Positions 49,947-57,517 are shown, counted from the stretch's first letter. The stretch is DNA of 61,061 bases from an uncultured Prevotellaceae bacterium (GCA_947170495.1 CAMVUB010000006.1:1-61061); one strand, 5' to 3'. Made by a program: numbers and translations. Notes: generated by a model not told the origin, from the sequence alone.

Positions 49947-51379
49947 GCTTCACCCCCGTCATCCCTTTTCAGCTGCTCCACATAGTCGTGGATGCGCTGC
50001 AGCTCCTTGGGTATCTCAATCTGCTGCGGGCAATGCGGCGCGCACTGGCCACAGCCGATGCAATGGTCGGCCTGTCGCAGGCGCGGCACACTGCGGTCGT
50101 AGCCCACGAGGAACGCGCGACGCTGCTTGCGGTACGTAGGGCTGCCGCTGCTCTGGGGCAGGTTGCCCTCGCGGATACATTTATTGTAATGGGCAAAGAT
50201 GCTGGGAATGTCTATGCCGTAGGGACACGGCATACAGTACTGACAGGCGGTGCAAGGCACCTCCTTCTCTCCGTAGATGAGCTCAGCGATATGGATGAGA
50301 AACTCATGATCCTCGTGGCTGATGGGCCGCAGGGGTGAATAGGTGGCCACGTTCTCCTGCAGATGTTCCATAAAGGTCATGCCGCTGAGGACGGTCAGGA
50401 CGCCCTCGGGTGTGCCTGCGAAGCGGAACGCCCACGAGGCGATGCTGGCCTCGGGGTCGCGCTGCTTCAACTCGGCGGCGATATTGTCGTTGACCTTCGC
50501 CAGACGGCCGCCTAACAGCGGCTCCATGATAACCGCCGGGATGCCCCGCTTCTTCAGTTCACCATAGAGGATGACGGCATCCACGTTGGAACCGTTGATC
50601 TCGTTGGCATAGAACCAATCCAAGTAGTTCAGCTCTATCTGCACGAAGTCCCAGTGGTAGCGGCCCTCGTCGTGGAGCTGCAACAGCAGCTTGAAAGCCC
50701 TGTAGTCACCGTGCCATGAGAAGCCGAGGTTGCGGATGCGCCCCTTCTCCTTCTGCTCCACGAGCCAATCTGCGAGGCCGTTGTTCAGGAAGCGACGCTT
50801 GCACACCTCCAGGCCGCTCAGGTCCTCGCCCGTCTCCGGGTCGCGACCGCCACCGCCCGTGCTGTGCAGCAGGAGATAGTCGATATAGTCGGTCTGCAGC
50901 TCCTTCAGCGAGTTCTCAAACATCTTCTGTGACTCCTCCAACGGCCACAGGCGGTTGTCGAAGTTGGAGAGTTTCGTGGCGATGAAGTACTTGTCACGCG
51001 GATGGCGCTTCAGCGCGATACCCGTGCAACGCTCCGAGAGGCCGCGGCAATACACGGGGCTGGTGTCGAAGTAGTTGACACCGTGGGCCAACGCGTAATC
51101 CACCTGACGGTTGATCATCTCCTGGTCGAAGAGTCCCGTCTGCGGGTCTTCCTTCGAACCATCGGGGAGCATCGGCAGACGCATCATTCCATAACCCAGC
51201 AGGCTGACCGTGTCGCCCGTATTGGGATTCACGCGCATGGTCATCTGCGAGCCATCGGCTTCACCGAAGCCACCCCCACCTTTGCATCCGCTGAGCAGCG
51301 CAGCACCAGGAACAACAGCCGCACTCCCCCCAGCCAGATACTTAATAAAATTCCTTCGAGATATATTTCTGTCTATCAT
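49943..51379 (-). CDS. Aldo/keto reductase with C-terminal 4Fe-4S domain
   Basis: This 478-residue protein has a twin-arginine signal (ISRRNFIKYLAGGSAAVVPG, then a lipobox-like LLSGC), so it is probably a Tat-exported, lipid-anchored enzyme. The central domain is an aldo/keto reductase barrel, with YFDTSPVYCRG, the expected Lys region YFIATKLSNF and LLHSTGGGG. The C-terminus has ferredoxin-like cysteines, CTACQYCMPCPYGIDIP and CIGCGQCAPHCPQQIEIP. The natural substrate is unknown. Its partner could be the adjacent Fe-S membrane protein, and tatAC is close by. Confidence 0.87.
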   Translation of the reverse strand: MIDRNISRRNFIKYLAGGSAAVVPGAALLSGCKGGGGFGEADGSQMTMRVNPNTGDTVSLLGYGMMRLPMLPDGSKEDPQTGLFDQEMINRQVDYALAHGVNYFDTSPVYCRGLSERCTGIALKRHPRDKYFIATKLSNFDNRLWPLEESQKMFENSLKELQTDYIDYLLLHSTGGGGRDPETGEDLSGLEVCKRRFLNNGLADWLVEQKEKGRIRNLGFSWHGDYRAFKLLLQLHDEGRYHWDFVQIELNYLDWFYANEINGSNVDAVILYGELKKRGIPAVIMEPLLGGRLAKVNDNIAAELKQRDPEASIASWAFRFAGTPEGVLTVLSGMTFMEHLQENVATYSPLRPISHEDHEFLIHIAELIYGEKEVPCTACQYCMPCPYGIDIPSIFAHYNKCIREGNLPQSSGSPTYRKQRRAFLVGYDRSVPRLRQADHCIGCGQCAPHCPQQIEIPKELQRIHDYVEQLKRDDGGEA

Positions 51380-51382
51380 ATC

Positions 51383-51436
51383 ATCCTTAATCTTTAATCC
51401 TTAATCCTTAATCCCTAATCCATAAACCCTCAACCC
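51383..51436. repeat. Degenerate CCTTAAT array followed by a palindrome
   Basis: About six TCCTTAATC-type units change to CCCTCAACC and lead directly into the palindrome at 51436-51472. Confidence 0.85.
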
Positions 51437-51472
51437 ACCTCCTCCCCCCTGGGGGAGGCCGGGAGGGGGCTC
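51436..51472. repeat. Palindromic element, family A-like, intergenic
   Basis: ACCTCCTCCCCCCTGGGGGA then GGCCGGGAGGGGGC. It lies immediately after the stop codon of the 4Fe-4S membrane protein gene. Confidence 0.82.
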
Positions 51473-53107
51473 TTAAACCTCCTTATGCACCTCATGCCCT
51501 TCCACATAGATCGCCGAGAAGGGACGAGCCGGACAGAGGTTCTCGCAGGCACCGCAGCCGATACACACGGCTTCGTTGACGGCAGGCACCCGCGGGCTCC
51601 ACTCATCCTCGGCGTCGAGGGGCACCATCTGAATGGCACCCGTGGGACATACGCGGGCGCAGTGGCCGCACTCCACCTCGTCGGTGATGACTACGCAATT
51701 CTTCTTCACCCACACGGCATGACCTATCTGTATGCTGGACTTCTCCTCCGCCTTAATCGGACGAATGGCATCTGTCGGACATACATCAATACAGCGCGTA
51801 CACTCCGGTCGGCAGTAGCCGCGTTCATAGCTCATCGTGGGTTGCATCAGCGTGAGCAGCCCTGTGCTGGGACGCAGCACCTGGTTAGGACATTGTGCCA
51901 CACACAGCTGGCAGCCCGTACAGTACTGCTGGAAATGGCGCGCAGACAGAGAACCCGGAGGCGTCAGCGGCGTCTTGCGCTCAGGAGCCACCTTGTCCTC
52001 AATCTCCGCCAACCCGCCATCCATCTTGGTCTTCACCTGAGCATAGGCGGCAACACTGCCAGCCATAGCAGCACCAATAAGGAAAGAGCGACGAGACAGA
52101 CCCTCTCCCCGCTCCCCCGTGAGGGGGAGAGCCTCGCTATCGCTCGAAAGCTGCGCGCCAGCCTTCTCCCCTCCCTCACGGGTAGCGAAGGAATCAACGG
52201 GTTGACTGAATGTCAAGCCGTCCTGAGTGACCGAAGCAGAACTCCTCTGCTGAGGACGGGCAAGGTCGGGGCTGGGTCTTTTGGGGGTGGGTCTGCTATA
52301 CTTCAGCGCCCCGAACTTGCAGCTTTCGATGCAGTCTCCACACACCACACAGCGTGAGTAATCAACCTTATGGTTCTCAAAGTCGATGCACGAGGCCTTG
52401 CAGCTCTTGGTGCATGCTGAGCAGTGGCGACATTTCTCCTCGTCGAAACGTATTTTCAGGAAGGAGAAGCGGGAGAAGAAACTGAGCAGGGTACCCACGG
52501 GGCAGATGGTATTGCAGTACGTACGGCCACCCACCCAAGCCAACACTGCAAGTATCAGCAAGGAGCCCACAGCTATCAGGAAGGTGGGCAGGCTTCGCAT
52601 CCACACTTCTTCGTGATAGAAGGCATAGCTGTCATAGTGCTCTGCGATGGAGGCCAGCACGTTGTTGCCCCACGCATATAGCGGTTCTAAGAAGTTAGTA
52701 GCCATACGGCCAAAGGCACTATAAGGTTCCAGCAGCGCCACGAAGGAGCCCACGCCGGCCACCAGCGCCACAATAAAGAGCACCAGCACCGGGTATCGCA
52801 ACCATCGCATCTCTGGCGAATAGCTGTAGCGCCCCACCTTTTTGTTTTTACGCGGGCGCAAGCGTGCAAGCAGGTCCTGCAGGATGCCCAAGGGGCAGAT
52901 GATAGAACAGTAGATGCGGCCGAGAATGAGGGTGAGCAAAACGAGGCCCACCACCACCCAAGCATTCAGCGCCAACACAGCAGGCATGAACTGGATGTCT
53001 GTCAACCAACCGGCAATGGGTTGGGCCGTTCCAGTGAAGTCCACGAAGCGCCACGTAATGAGCAAGAACGTGACCGTGGCAAAAGTTATTCTAATTCTGC
53101 GTAACAT
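51473..53107 (-). CDS. NapH/CcoG-like 4Fe-4S membrane protein
   Basis: This 544-residue protein has five or six membrane segments with cysteine-rich loops (IYCSIICPLGILQDLLARL, TYCNTICPVGTLLSFFSRF), then a ferredoxin pair (CRHCSACTKSCKASC, CVVCGDCIESC). A twin-arginine-like segment, SRRSFLIGAAMAGSVAAYA, precedes four more clusters (CTGCQLCVAQCP, CTRCIDVCP, CGHCARVCP, CIGCGACENLCP). It probably carries electrons from the membrane to periplasmic enzymes. About residues 272-337 consist mostly of repeat-derived sequence (LARPQQRSSASVTQDG, ALPLTGERGEG), so the linker between halves is inflated. Confidence 0.83.
   Translation of the reverse strand: MLRRIRITFATVTFLLITWRFVDFTGTAQPIAGWLTDIQFMPAVLALNAWVVVGLVLLTLILGRIYCSIICPLGILQDLLARLRPRKNKKVGRYSYSPEMRWLRYPVLVLFIVALVAGVGSFVALLEPYSAFGRMATNFLEPLYAWGNNVLASIAEHYDSYAFYHEEVWMRSLPTFLIAVGSLLILAVLAWVGGRTYCNTICPVGTLLSFFSRFSFLKIRFDEEKCRHCSACTKSCKASCIDFENHKVDYSRCVVCGDCIESCKFGALKYSRPTPKRPSPDLARPQQRSSASVTQDGLTFSQPVDSFATREGGEKAGAQLSSDSEALPLTGERGEGLSRRSFLIGAAMAGSVAAYAQVKTKMDGGLAEIEDKVAPERKTPLTPPGSLSARHFQQYCTGCQLCVAQCPNQVLRPSTGLLTLMQPTMSYERGYCRPECTRCIDVCPTDAIRPIKAEEKSSIQIGHAVWVKKNCVVITDEVECGHCARVCPTGAIQMVPLDAEDEWSPRVPAVNEAVCIGCGACENLCPARPFSAIYVEGHEVHKEV
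52099..52140. repeat. Palindromic element, family A, in the 4Fe-4S protein gene
   Basis: CCCTCTCCCCGCTCCCCC then GTGAGGGGGAGAGC is nearly identical to 5341-5383 in pepP, and is read in the other orientation here (LPLTGERGEG). Confidence 0.9.
52160..52292. repeat. Further repeat-derived segment in the 4Fe-4S protein gene
   Basis: TCTCCCCTCCCTCACGGG, a CTGAGTGACCGAAGCAGA region and GGTCGGGGCTGGGTCTTTTG resemble family A arms and tails at both ends, with an unrelated centre. All of it is in frame. Confidence 0.65.
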
Positions 53108-53116
53108 TCGTTTTTA

Positions 53117-53186
53117 TCGTTTAACGTTTAGCGGTTAGCGGTTATGAGTTCAAGGGTTCAAAAGTTCAAGAAGTTCAAGGGTTCCC
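53117..53186. repeat. Degenerate GTTTAACG / GTTCAAGG double array
   Basis: GTTTAACG/GCGGTTA units change into GTTCAAGG/GTTCAAAA units and run into the palindrome at 53190-53230. The GTTCAAGG units match those inside trpE. Confidence 0.85.
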
Positions 53187-53189
53187 GGA

Positions 53190-53230
53190 GGCGCTCCCCT
53201 CCCTTCACGGGAGGGGTCGGGGGTGGGTCT
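53190..53230. repeat. Palindromic element, family A, at the tatC 3' end
   Basis: GCTCCCCTCCCTTCACGGGA then GGGGTCGGGGGTGGGTC. The tatC stop codon lies inside it and the last residues (THPRPLP) are read from it. Confidence 0.92.
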
Positions 53231-53960
53231 TTCTTACAATCCAAATGCTGACCTCATAGAGCAGCCAGATGGGAAGTGAGACGATGAGCAGCGTCATCAC
53301 ATCGGCCGTAGGGGTGATGATGGCGGCGATAACAAGGATTGCCACAATGGCATGACGGCGGTACTGCGCCATCCAACTGGCCTTCAGCACCCCGAACTTA
53401 GCCAGCATCCAGGCCACCACGGGAATCTCGAAGACGATGCCGAAGACCAGCGACAGCATCAACAATGTATCTACATAGCTGGAGAGCGTCAACATCGTCT
53501 GCACATCGGGGCTGACGCTGTAGGTACCCAGGAAGCGTACTGTGAGCGGGAAGATGAGGAAATAGTTCACCACCAGCCCCACCATGAACATCACATACGC
53601 CGCCCCGCCCACGCGGATGGAGATGCGCCGTTCACCCTCGTATAATGCCGGTGAAATAAACGAAAATAGCACATAGATGACATAAGGCGATGCCACCAAG
53701 AGGCCTGCGATCAGCGCCACCTTCATGTGTATCATGAACTGCTCGGTGAGCTCTGTGTTGATGAGCTTCAACTGGAAAGGCTCAGCGCCCAGTAGCCGGT
53801 AGGTGGGGAAGTCCGCAGAGCGGGGCCACAGCACCACATCAAAGAGGAAGTCCTTCAGGCAGAACGCACCTATCCCCATGACAACAGCAGCCACAAGAAT
53901 ACGGATGATATCGGCGCGCAACACATCCAGATGGTCCCAAAAGGTCATCTCCTCTGCCAT
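53205..53960 (-). CDS. tatC: Sec-independent protein translocase TatC
   Basis: This 251-residue protein has six membrane segments and the TatC signature FWDHLDVLRADIIRI at the N-terminus, with FSFISPALYEGERR in the first periplasmic region. ATG 53960 (MAEEMTFWDHL) is preferred over an upstream GTG. The last residues, [10 protein letters not shown], and the stop are provided by a palindromic element. It works with TatA, encoded directly upstream, to export folded twin-arginine proteins; two candidate substrates lie next to it. Confidence 0.93.
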   Translation of the reverse strand: MAEEMTFWDHLDVLRADIIRILVAAVVMGIGAFCLKDFLFDVVLWPRSADFPTYRLLGAEPFQLKLINTELTEQFMIHMKVALIAGLLVASPYVIYVLFSFISPALYEGERRISIRVGGAAYVMFMVGLVVNYFLIFPLTVRFLGTYSVSPDVQTMLTLSSYVDTLLMLSLVFGIVFEIPVVAWMLAKFGVLKASWMAQYRRHAIVAILVIAAIITPTADVMTLLIVSLPIWLLYEVSIWIVRKTHPRPLP

Positions 53961-53962
53961 CC

Positions 53963-54154
53963 TCACTTGTCGGCCTCAGCCTTGTCGGCAGCCTTCTCCT
54001 GCGGTTTGGCCTCATCGTCAAGGCCGTTCATGCCGTCCTTGAAGCTCTTGACACCTTTGCCGAGGCCACTCATCAGCTCGGGAATCTTTTTACCACCAAA
54101 CAACAACAGCACCACAAGTGCGATAACTACAATTTCAGTAAGTCCTAAATTCAT
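53963..54154 (-). CDS. tatA: Sec-independent protein translocase TatA
   Basis: This 63-residue protein has one N-terminal membrane helix ([20 protein letters not shown]) with the FGGKKIPEL hinge, an amphipathic helix ([14 protein letters not shown]) and an acidic tail. No separate TatB is present, so it is a minimal TatAC system. It precedes tatC by 2 bp. Confidence 0.93.
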   Translation of the reverse strand: MNLGLTEIVVIALVVLLLFGGKKIPELMSGLGKGVKSFKDGMNGLDDEAKPQEKAADKAEADK

Positions 54155-54185
54155 GATAAATCCTTTTTAAGGGGTTATTTCGCGA

Positions 54186-54193
54186 CAAAAATA
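54186..54193 (-). promoter_or_regulatory. -7 box TATTTTTG of tatAC
   Basis: The minus strand reads TATTTTTG 32 nt before the tatA start. The -33 element is not clear. Confidence 0.5.
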
Positions 54194-54268
54194 GATGTTT
54201 TTTATGAGAATATCGGTCATTCCCGTAATTATTTCGCAAGAATAAGGATGCTTTTTATAATATTTACC

Positions 54269-54276
54269 TATCTTTG
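54269..54276 (+). promoter_or_regulatory. -7 box TATCTTTG of the small outer-membrane protein gene
   Basis: A perfect TATCTTTG lies 60 nt before the ATG at 54337. Confidence 0.55.
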
Positions 54277-54336
54277 CACCCGTAAAGCAAAGAATGAAGT
54301 AACTACAAATACAAACTCTTAATCCAACAAGCAACT

Positions 54337-54894
54337 ATGAAAAAATTGATGATGCTTTTCTGCGTCGCACTCTTGAGCGTCGGCGCATCCGCACAAGAGT
54401 ACTATGAAGAAGAGTATGAGGGCGCACAGGCTGGCGACTGGGCCATCGGCCTCGACCTCGGCATGGGCTTCGGCGACAGCTACGTGAACTTCGGTCTTAT
54501 GCCCAAGGTGCAGTACTATGTCACTGACGCCTTCCGTCCGGAAGTATCCTTTGACTACTTCATCCAGAAGGACAACCTCAGCGTGTGGGATATCAACATC
54601 AACCTCCACTACCTCTTCCACATGAAGTATGGCATCTACATTTACCCCATCCTCGGTGCCACCTTCCAGCACACGCACGCCAGCATTGACGTGCCCAAGT
54701 ACGACGATGCAGGCAATCCCACAGGAAAGACAGAGACCATTACCGAGAACAAAGGCCGCTTCGGCCTAAACGCCGGTGCTGGTATGCAGTACGACATCAC
54801 CCCCAACCTCTACTGCAACCTTGAGATGCGCTACCAATACGTGAAGGACTTCGGCCGCGGCATCCTCCAGCTCGGCATCGGCTACCGCTTCTAA
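54337..54894 (+). CDS. Small outer-membrane beta-barrel protein
   Basis: This 185-residue protein has a signal peptide (MKKLMMLFCVALLSVGASAQ), an acidic N-terminus (EYYEEEYEGAQAGDW) and about eight strands (WAIGLDLGMGFGDSYVNFGL, YGIYIYPILGATFQHTHASI), ending in LGIGYRF with the terminal Phe expected for barrel assembly. It looks like an OmpW/OmpX-type porin domain. It stands alone with its own promoter and a strong terminator. Confidence 0.8.
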   Translation: MKKLMMLFCVALLSVGASAQEYYEEEYEGAQAGDWAIGLDLGMGFGDSYVNFGLMPKVQYYVTDAFRPEVSFDYFIQKDNLSVWDININLHYLFHMKYGIYIYPILGATFQHTHASIDVPKYDDAGNPTGKTETITENKGRFGLNAGAGMQYDITPNLYCNLEMRYQYVKDFGRGILQLGIGYRF

Positions 54895-54917
54895 TCCCCC
54901 TACCCTTCCCCATAGCA

Positions 54918-54949
54918 AAACCGCCTCCGCTCCGAGGCGGTTTCCTTTT
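54918..54949 (+). terminator. Rho-independent terminator
   Basis: AAACCGCCTC and GAGGCGGTTT form a 10-bp perfect stem with a 6-nt loop, followed by CCTTTT, 24 nt past the stop of the small outer-membrane protein gene. Confidence 0.85.
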
Positions 54950-55006
54950 GCTCCACGCACGCGAACATTAAATGATGACGGCGCGAGCGATTTTGTGGCT
55001 GTTTTG

Positions 55007-55048
55007 TTTGTTCTTTTACAAAGAATCTGTACCTTTGTCGCAGATTCT
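55007..55048 (+). promoter_or_regulatory. Orphan promoter with flanking inverted repeat
   Basis: TTTG (55007-55010), exactly 19 nt, TACCTTTG (55030-55037). The -7 box is flanked by the perfect inverted repeat AGAATCTG (55022-55029) and CAGATTCT (55041-55048). Only short frames of at most 26 codons follow on this strand before an opposing gene. Confidence 0.65.
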
Positions 55049-55137
55049 GATGAGAACCCTTCAGAAAAGGAAAGCCTACAATAACAATAGAATAAGAACC
55101 ATGAGGTACATCACGCAAACTAATGGATGATAATGAC

Positions 55138-55631
55138 TTAATTGTAGATCATTTGCTTTTCCCTCATCAACATGATGTCCTGAACGTTGGCGATGATGCT
55201 GGCGAGACCGAGACTCATCAACAGGGCGAGGACAGCTGTAGTGATGAAGCGAGAATTTGCCAGTAACCACACCAGGATGTCGCTGTGTACCTCAAAGCTG
55301 AACAAGGGGACGTCTGCAGGCATCGAAAGCACAAAAGCGATGGTGATAGCACCGCTGATGATACCCACGACAAATGCTGCGACCGTAGCCATCTTATAGC
55401 GGCGGATGGTGGCTTCCTGATGCTGCTTGATATATTCCACAGCATCTTGAGTAAGTCCTCAACGTCCGTCTCAGCGTTCTTCTCGATGGCAGCCAGCACG
55501 ATTTGCGTGCGTTGGTTCGTCTCGTTGATTTTCTTGCGGTTATTCAGCCATACGATGATGATGGGGAGTGCAACGACACCAATGAGAAAAAAGATCTTAA
55601 CGATCATTTCCGGTAGGAGATTCAAATTCAT
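55138..55631 (-). pseudogene. DUF6249-like membrane protein gene, frameshifted
   Basis: The first part (55631 to about 55440) encodes MNLNLLPEMIVKIFFLIGVV, one membrane helix, and KINETNQRTQIVLAAIEKNA, like the N-terminus of DUF6249 proteins. Its frame continues past that point without a plausible sequence. A -1 change near 55440 enters a second frame, EYIKQHQEATIRRYKMATVA, with two further membrane helices (AAFVVGIISGAITIAFVLSM, FITTAVLALLMSLGLASII). Joined, the product is about 164 residues. It is either a true frameshift, an assembly error, or two overlapping genes. No slippery heptamer was seen. Confidence 0.6.
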
Positions 55632-55738
55632 AATCTTGTTTTTATTATAGGGTTAAACTTTTGTTTCTTGAACCGATTCACTTATATAACAGTTCAAGAA
55701 CGCAAAAGGTGACGTACCATAACAAAAAAAGTTACATA

Positions 55739-56065
55739 CTACTTGTAGCCTGGCTCCCACAGGTGGCGGTTCATGTCCACATGGCCGTTGGACTTGAAGT
55801 GGACGCCTTCCTTCTCCAATAGCGTGCGGTGCTCCAGCCAACCGGGCGCTGTGCGACCTGCGGCGTTGACCACGCGATGACAGGGCAGACGTTCCGCGCC
55901 AGGCGTATAGCGCAATGTCCGCCCCACCAGCCGTGCATGACTCGGCCATCCCGCCAATGTGGCGATGAGTCCATAGGTCATCACACTTCCGCGAGGTATC
56001 TGCCCGACGATGTTGAGCACATCGTCCTGGAAAGCCCGCGCCTGCTCTGGCGACATCTTATGCAT
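55739..56065 (-). CDS. MGMT-family DNA-binding-domain protein
   Basis: This 108-residue protein has only the C-terminal domain of O6-alkylguanine transferase. IPRGSVMTYGLIATLAGWPS is the recognition helix region and LPCHRVVNAAGR holds the acceptor Cys (PCHRV), which is retained, unlike in alkyltransferase-like proteins with Trp. Without the N-terminal domain its role as a transferase is unproven; short members may flag alkyl lesions for excision repair. It overlaps bcp by 8 bp. Confidence 0.85.
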   Translation of the reverse strand: MHKMSPEQARAFQDDVLNIVGQIPRGSVMTYGLIATLAGWPSHARLVGRTLRYTPGAERLPCHRVVNAAGRTAPGWLEHRTLLEKEGVHFKSNGHVDMNRHLWEPGYK

Positions 56066-56510
56066 TGAGGATTTGGTCGGCGTGCTCTTTGGTCTTCACT
56101 TGTTTGCCGGCAAAGATCTGCTCGATAATGCCCTCCTCGTTGATGACGAAGGTGGTGCGGATGGTGCCCATCGTCTTTTTGCCGTACATCACCTTCTCGC
56201 CCCACGCGCCCATCGCCTCCATCAGCGTCTTATCGACGTCGGCAATCAGCGGGAAGGGCAGCGCATGCTTCTCCTTGAACTTCATGTGCGAGGCCGCAGA
56301 GTCCTTGCTCACGCCCACGACCTCGTAGCCTGCGCCCTGCAGCGCATCATAGCGGTCTCGCAGGCTGCAAGCCTCTGCCGTACAGCCGCTCGTATTATCC
56401 TTCGGATAGAAATAGAGCACTAACTTACGGCCCTTGTAATCACTCAGACGGATGTCCCGCCCCTGTTCGTCCTTGCCCAGAATCTCAGGCGCCTTGTCTC
56501 CTATATTCAT
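56058..56510 (-). CDS. bcp: Thiol peroxidase, Bcp/PrxQ type
   Basis: This 150-residue peroxiredoxin reduces hydroperoxides with thioredoxin. The peroxidatic Cys is in YPKDNTSGCTAEACSLRD, with a second Cys five residues later in the same helix, the atypical 2-Cys arrangement of E. coli Bcp. GTIRTTFVINEEGIIEQIF is conserved. It is paired with the MGMT-domain gene, so the operon may serve oxidative and alkyl stress. Confidence 0.93.
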   Translation of the reverse strand: MNIGDKAPEILGKDEQGRDIRLSDYKGRKLVLYFYPKDNTSGCTAEACSLRDRYDALQGAGYEVVGVSKDSAASHMKFKEKHALPFPLIADVDKTLMEAMGAWGEKVMYGKKTMGTIRTTFVINEEGIIEQIFAGKQVKTKEHADQILNA

Positions 56511-56540
56511 AATCGTTACGATTTGGTTATCTGTTCTGCG

Positions 56541-57482
56541 TTACAGCTCCACGGCGGGCCAGCCGTAGTCCTGATAGTAGCGGATGGGGAGGTTGTGCTG
56601 TTGCACGTACTCCTGAAGCTGCTCCTTGCGGACGGCTTCGCGGACATTCTCATTGGAGTGCATGTTCTGGAACACGTCGAAGTGCTCGCCGAAGATGCGC
56701 TGGGCGGTGGGCAGGAAGCGCGAGCCGTCCTCCACGCGCTCGAAGCCTGTCACGGCGAAGCGGCCATCCTTCTCGGACAACGTCATGAGCCCGGGGTGGC
56801 TGCCGCCCGATACGGTCTTTAGCGTATCGCCGGCCTGATCATACCAGAACACCCAGAAGTCGCCCCACACGCGCATCGGCTGGCTGTCGTCGTCCTCAGC
56901 TGCTATCATCAGCATCGGGATGCAGAGCTCGCCCTGCAGGTATTGTGCGCCAATCTCGCAAACCATGTAAGCGCTGATGGCAGCACGAACGGCCTGCTCG
57001 CGGCGGTTGATGGCGATATGACGGAGGCAGTCCGCCTTGTGCTCGTCGAAATCCGACATCAGCCACTGCCCATCCACACATTCCATATACAGGCGATGTT
57101 CTTCAGCTTCGCTCTCCGAATCCAAGGAGCCATCTTCCCATTTCTGTCGCACCATCACGGTAGCCACCGCGTGCGTCTCGTCCGTCTGCTGTACGCCCAT
57201 GACCTCATAGTCCGCTATCGTACCGCCGTTGCCGGTCACGAAATAGTAGAGCCACTCGTGGTCCATAGCCTCGTGCTCCGGCAGGTTGAACAGCGTGTCG
57301 AGGACGGCGTAGAAGTCCGCCGTCATGTAGTCTTTCGACTGCTCCAGCAGCTCATGATCCGGGATGTACTGGCATAACTCCGCTGCGCGCTGGCGCAGAC
57401 GTTCCTCCTGACTGACGCACCCCGCCAGCAGCAAGCCCAGGCAGAGAAGTGCCGTAGAAAAAAGAATCTTGTACTTACACAT
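56541..57482 (-). CDS. Hypothetical lipoprotein
   Basis: This 313-residue protein has a lipoprotein signal (CKYKILFSTALLCLGLLLAG then CVSQEE). The remainder is soluble and acidic, with HEWLYYFVTGNGGTIADYEV and VRQKWEDGSLDSESEAEEHR, which suggests NTF2-like folds. I do not recognise the family. A -7 box (TAATTTTG on the minus strand at 57517-57510) lies upstream. It ends 31 bp before bcp in the same direction, so co-transcription is possible. Confidence 0.65.
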   Translation of the reverse strand: MCKYKILFSTALLCLGLLLAGCVSQEERLRQRAAELCQYIPDHELLEQSKDYMTADFYAVLDTLFNLPEHEAMDHEWLYYFVTGNGGTIADYEVMGVQQTDETHAVATVMVRQKWEDGSLDSESEAEEHRLYMECVDGQWLMSDFDEHKADCLRHIAINRREQAVRAAISAYMVCEIGAQYLQGELCIPMLMIAAEDDDSQPMRVWGDFWVFWYDQAGDTLKTVSGGSHPGLMTLSEKDGRFAVTGFERVEDGSRFLPTAQRIFGEHFDVFQNMHSNENVREAVRKEQLQEYVQQHNLPIRYYQDYGWPAVEL

Positions 57483-57509
57483 ATTGAATACTGTTTATCT
57501 ATTTGCCTG

Positions 57510-57517
57510 CAAAATTA
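57510..57517 (-). promoter_or_regulatory. -7 box TAATTTTG of the lipoprotein gene
   Basis: The minus strand reads TAATTTTG, 28 nt before the ATG at 57482. No clear -33 element. Confidence 0.5.

Noticed and set aside
55050-55130. A 26-codon frame after the orphan promoter
   Set aside because: Too short to support, with no recognisable motif. Noted only as something to test.
55420-55445. Programmed -1 frameshifting in the DUF6249-like gene
   Set aside because: No X XXY YYZ slippery heptamer and no obvious downstream pseudoknot near the junction.
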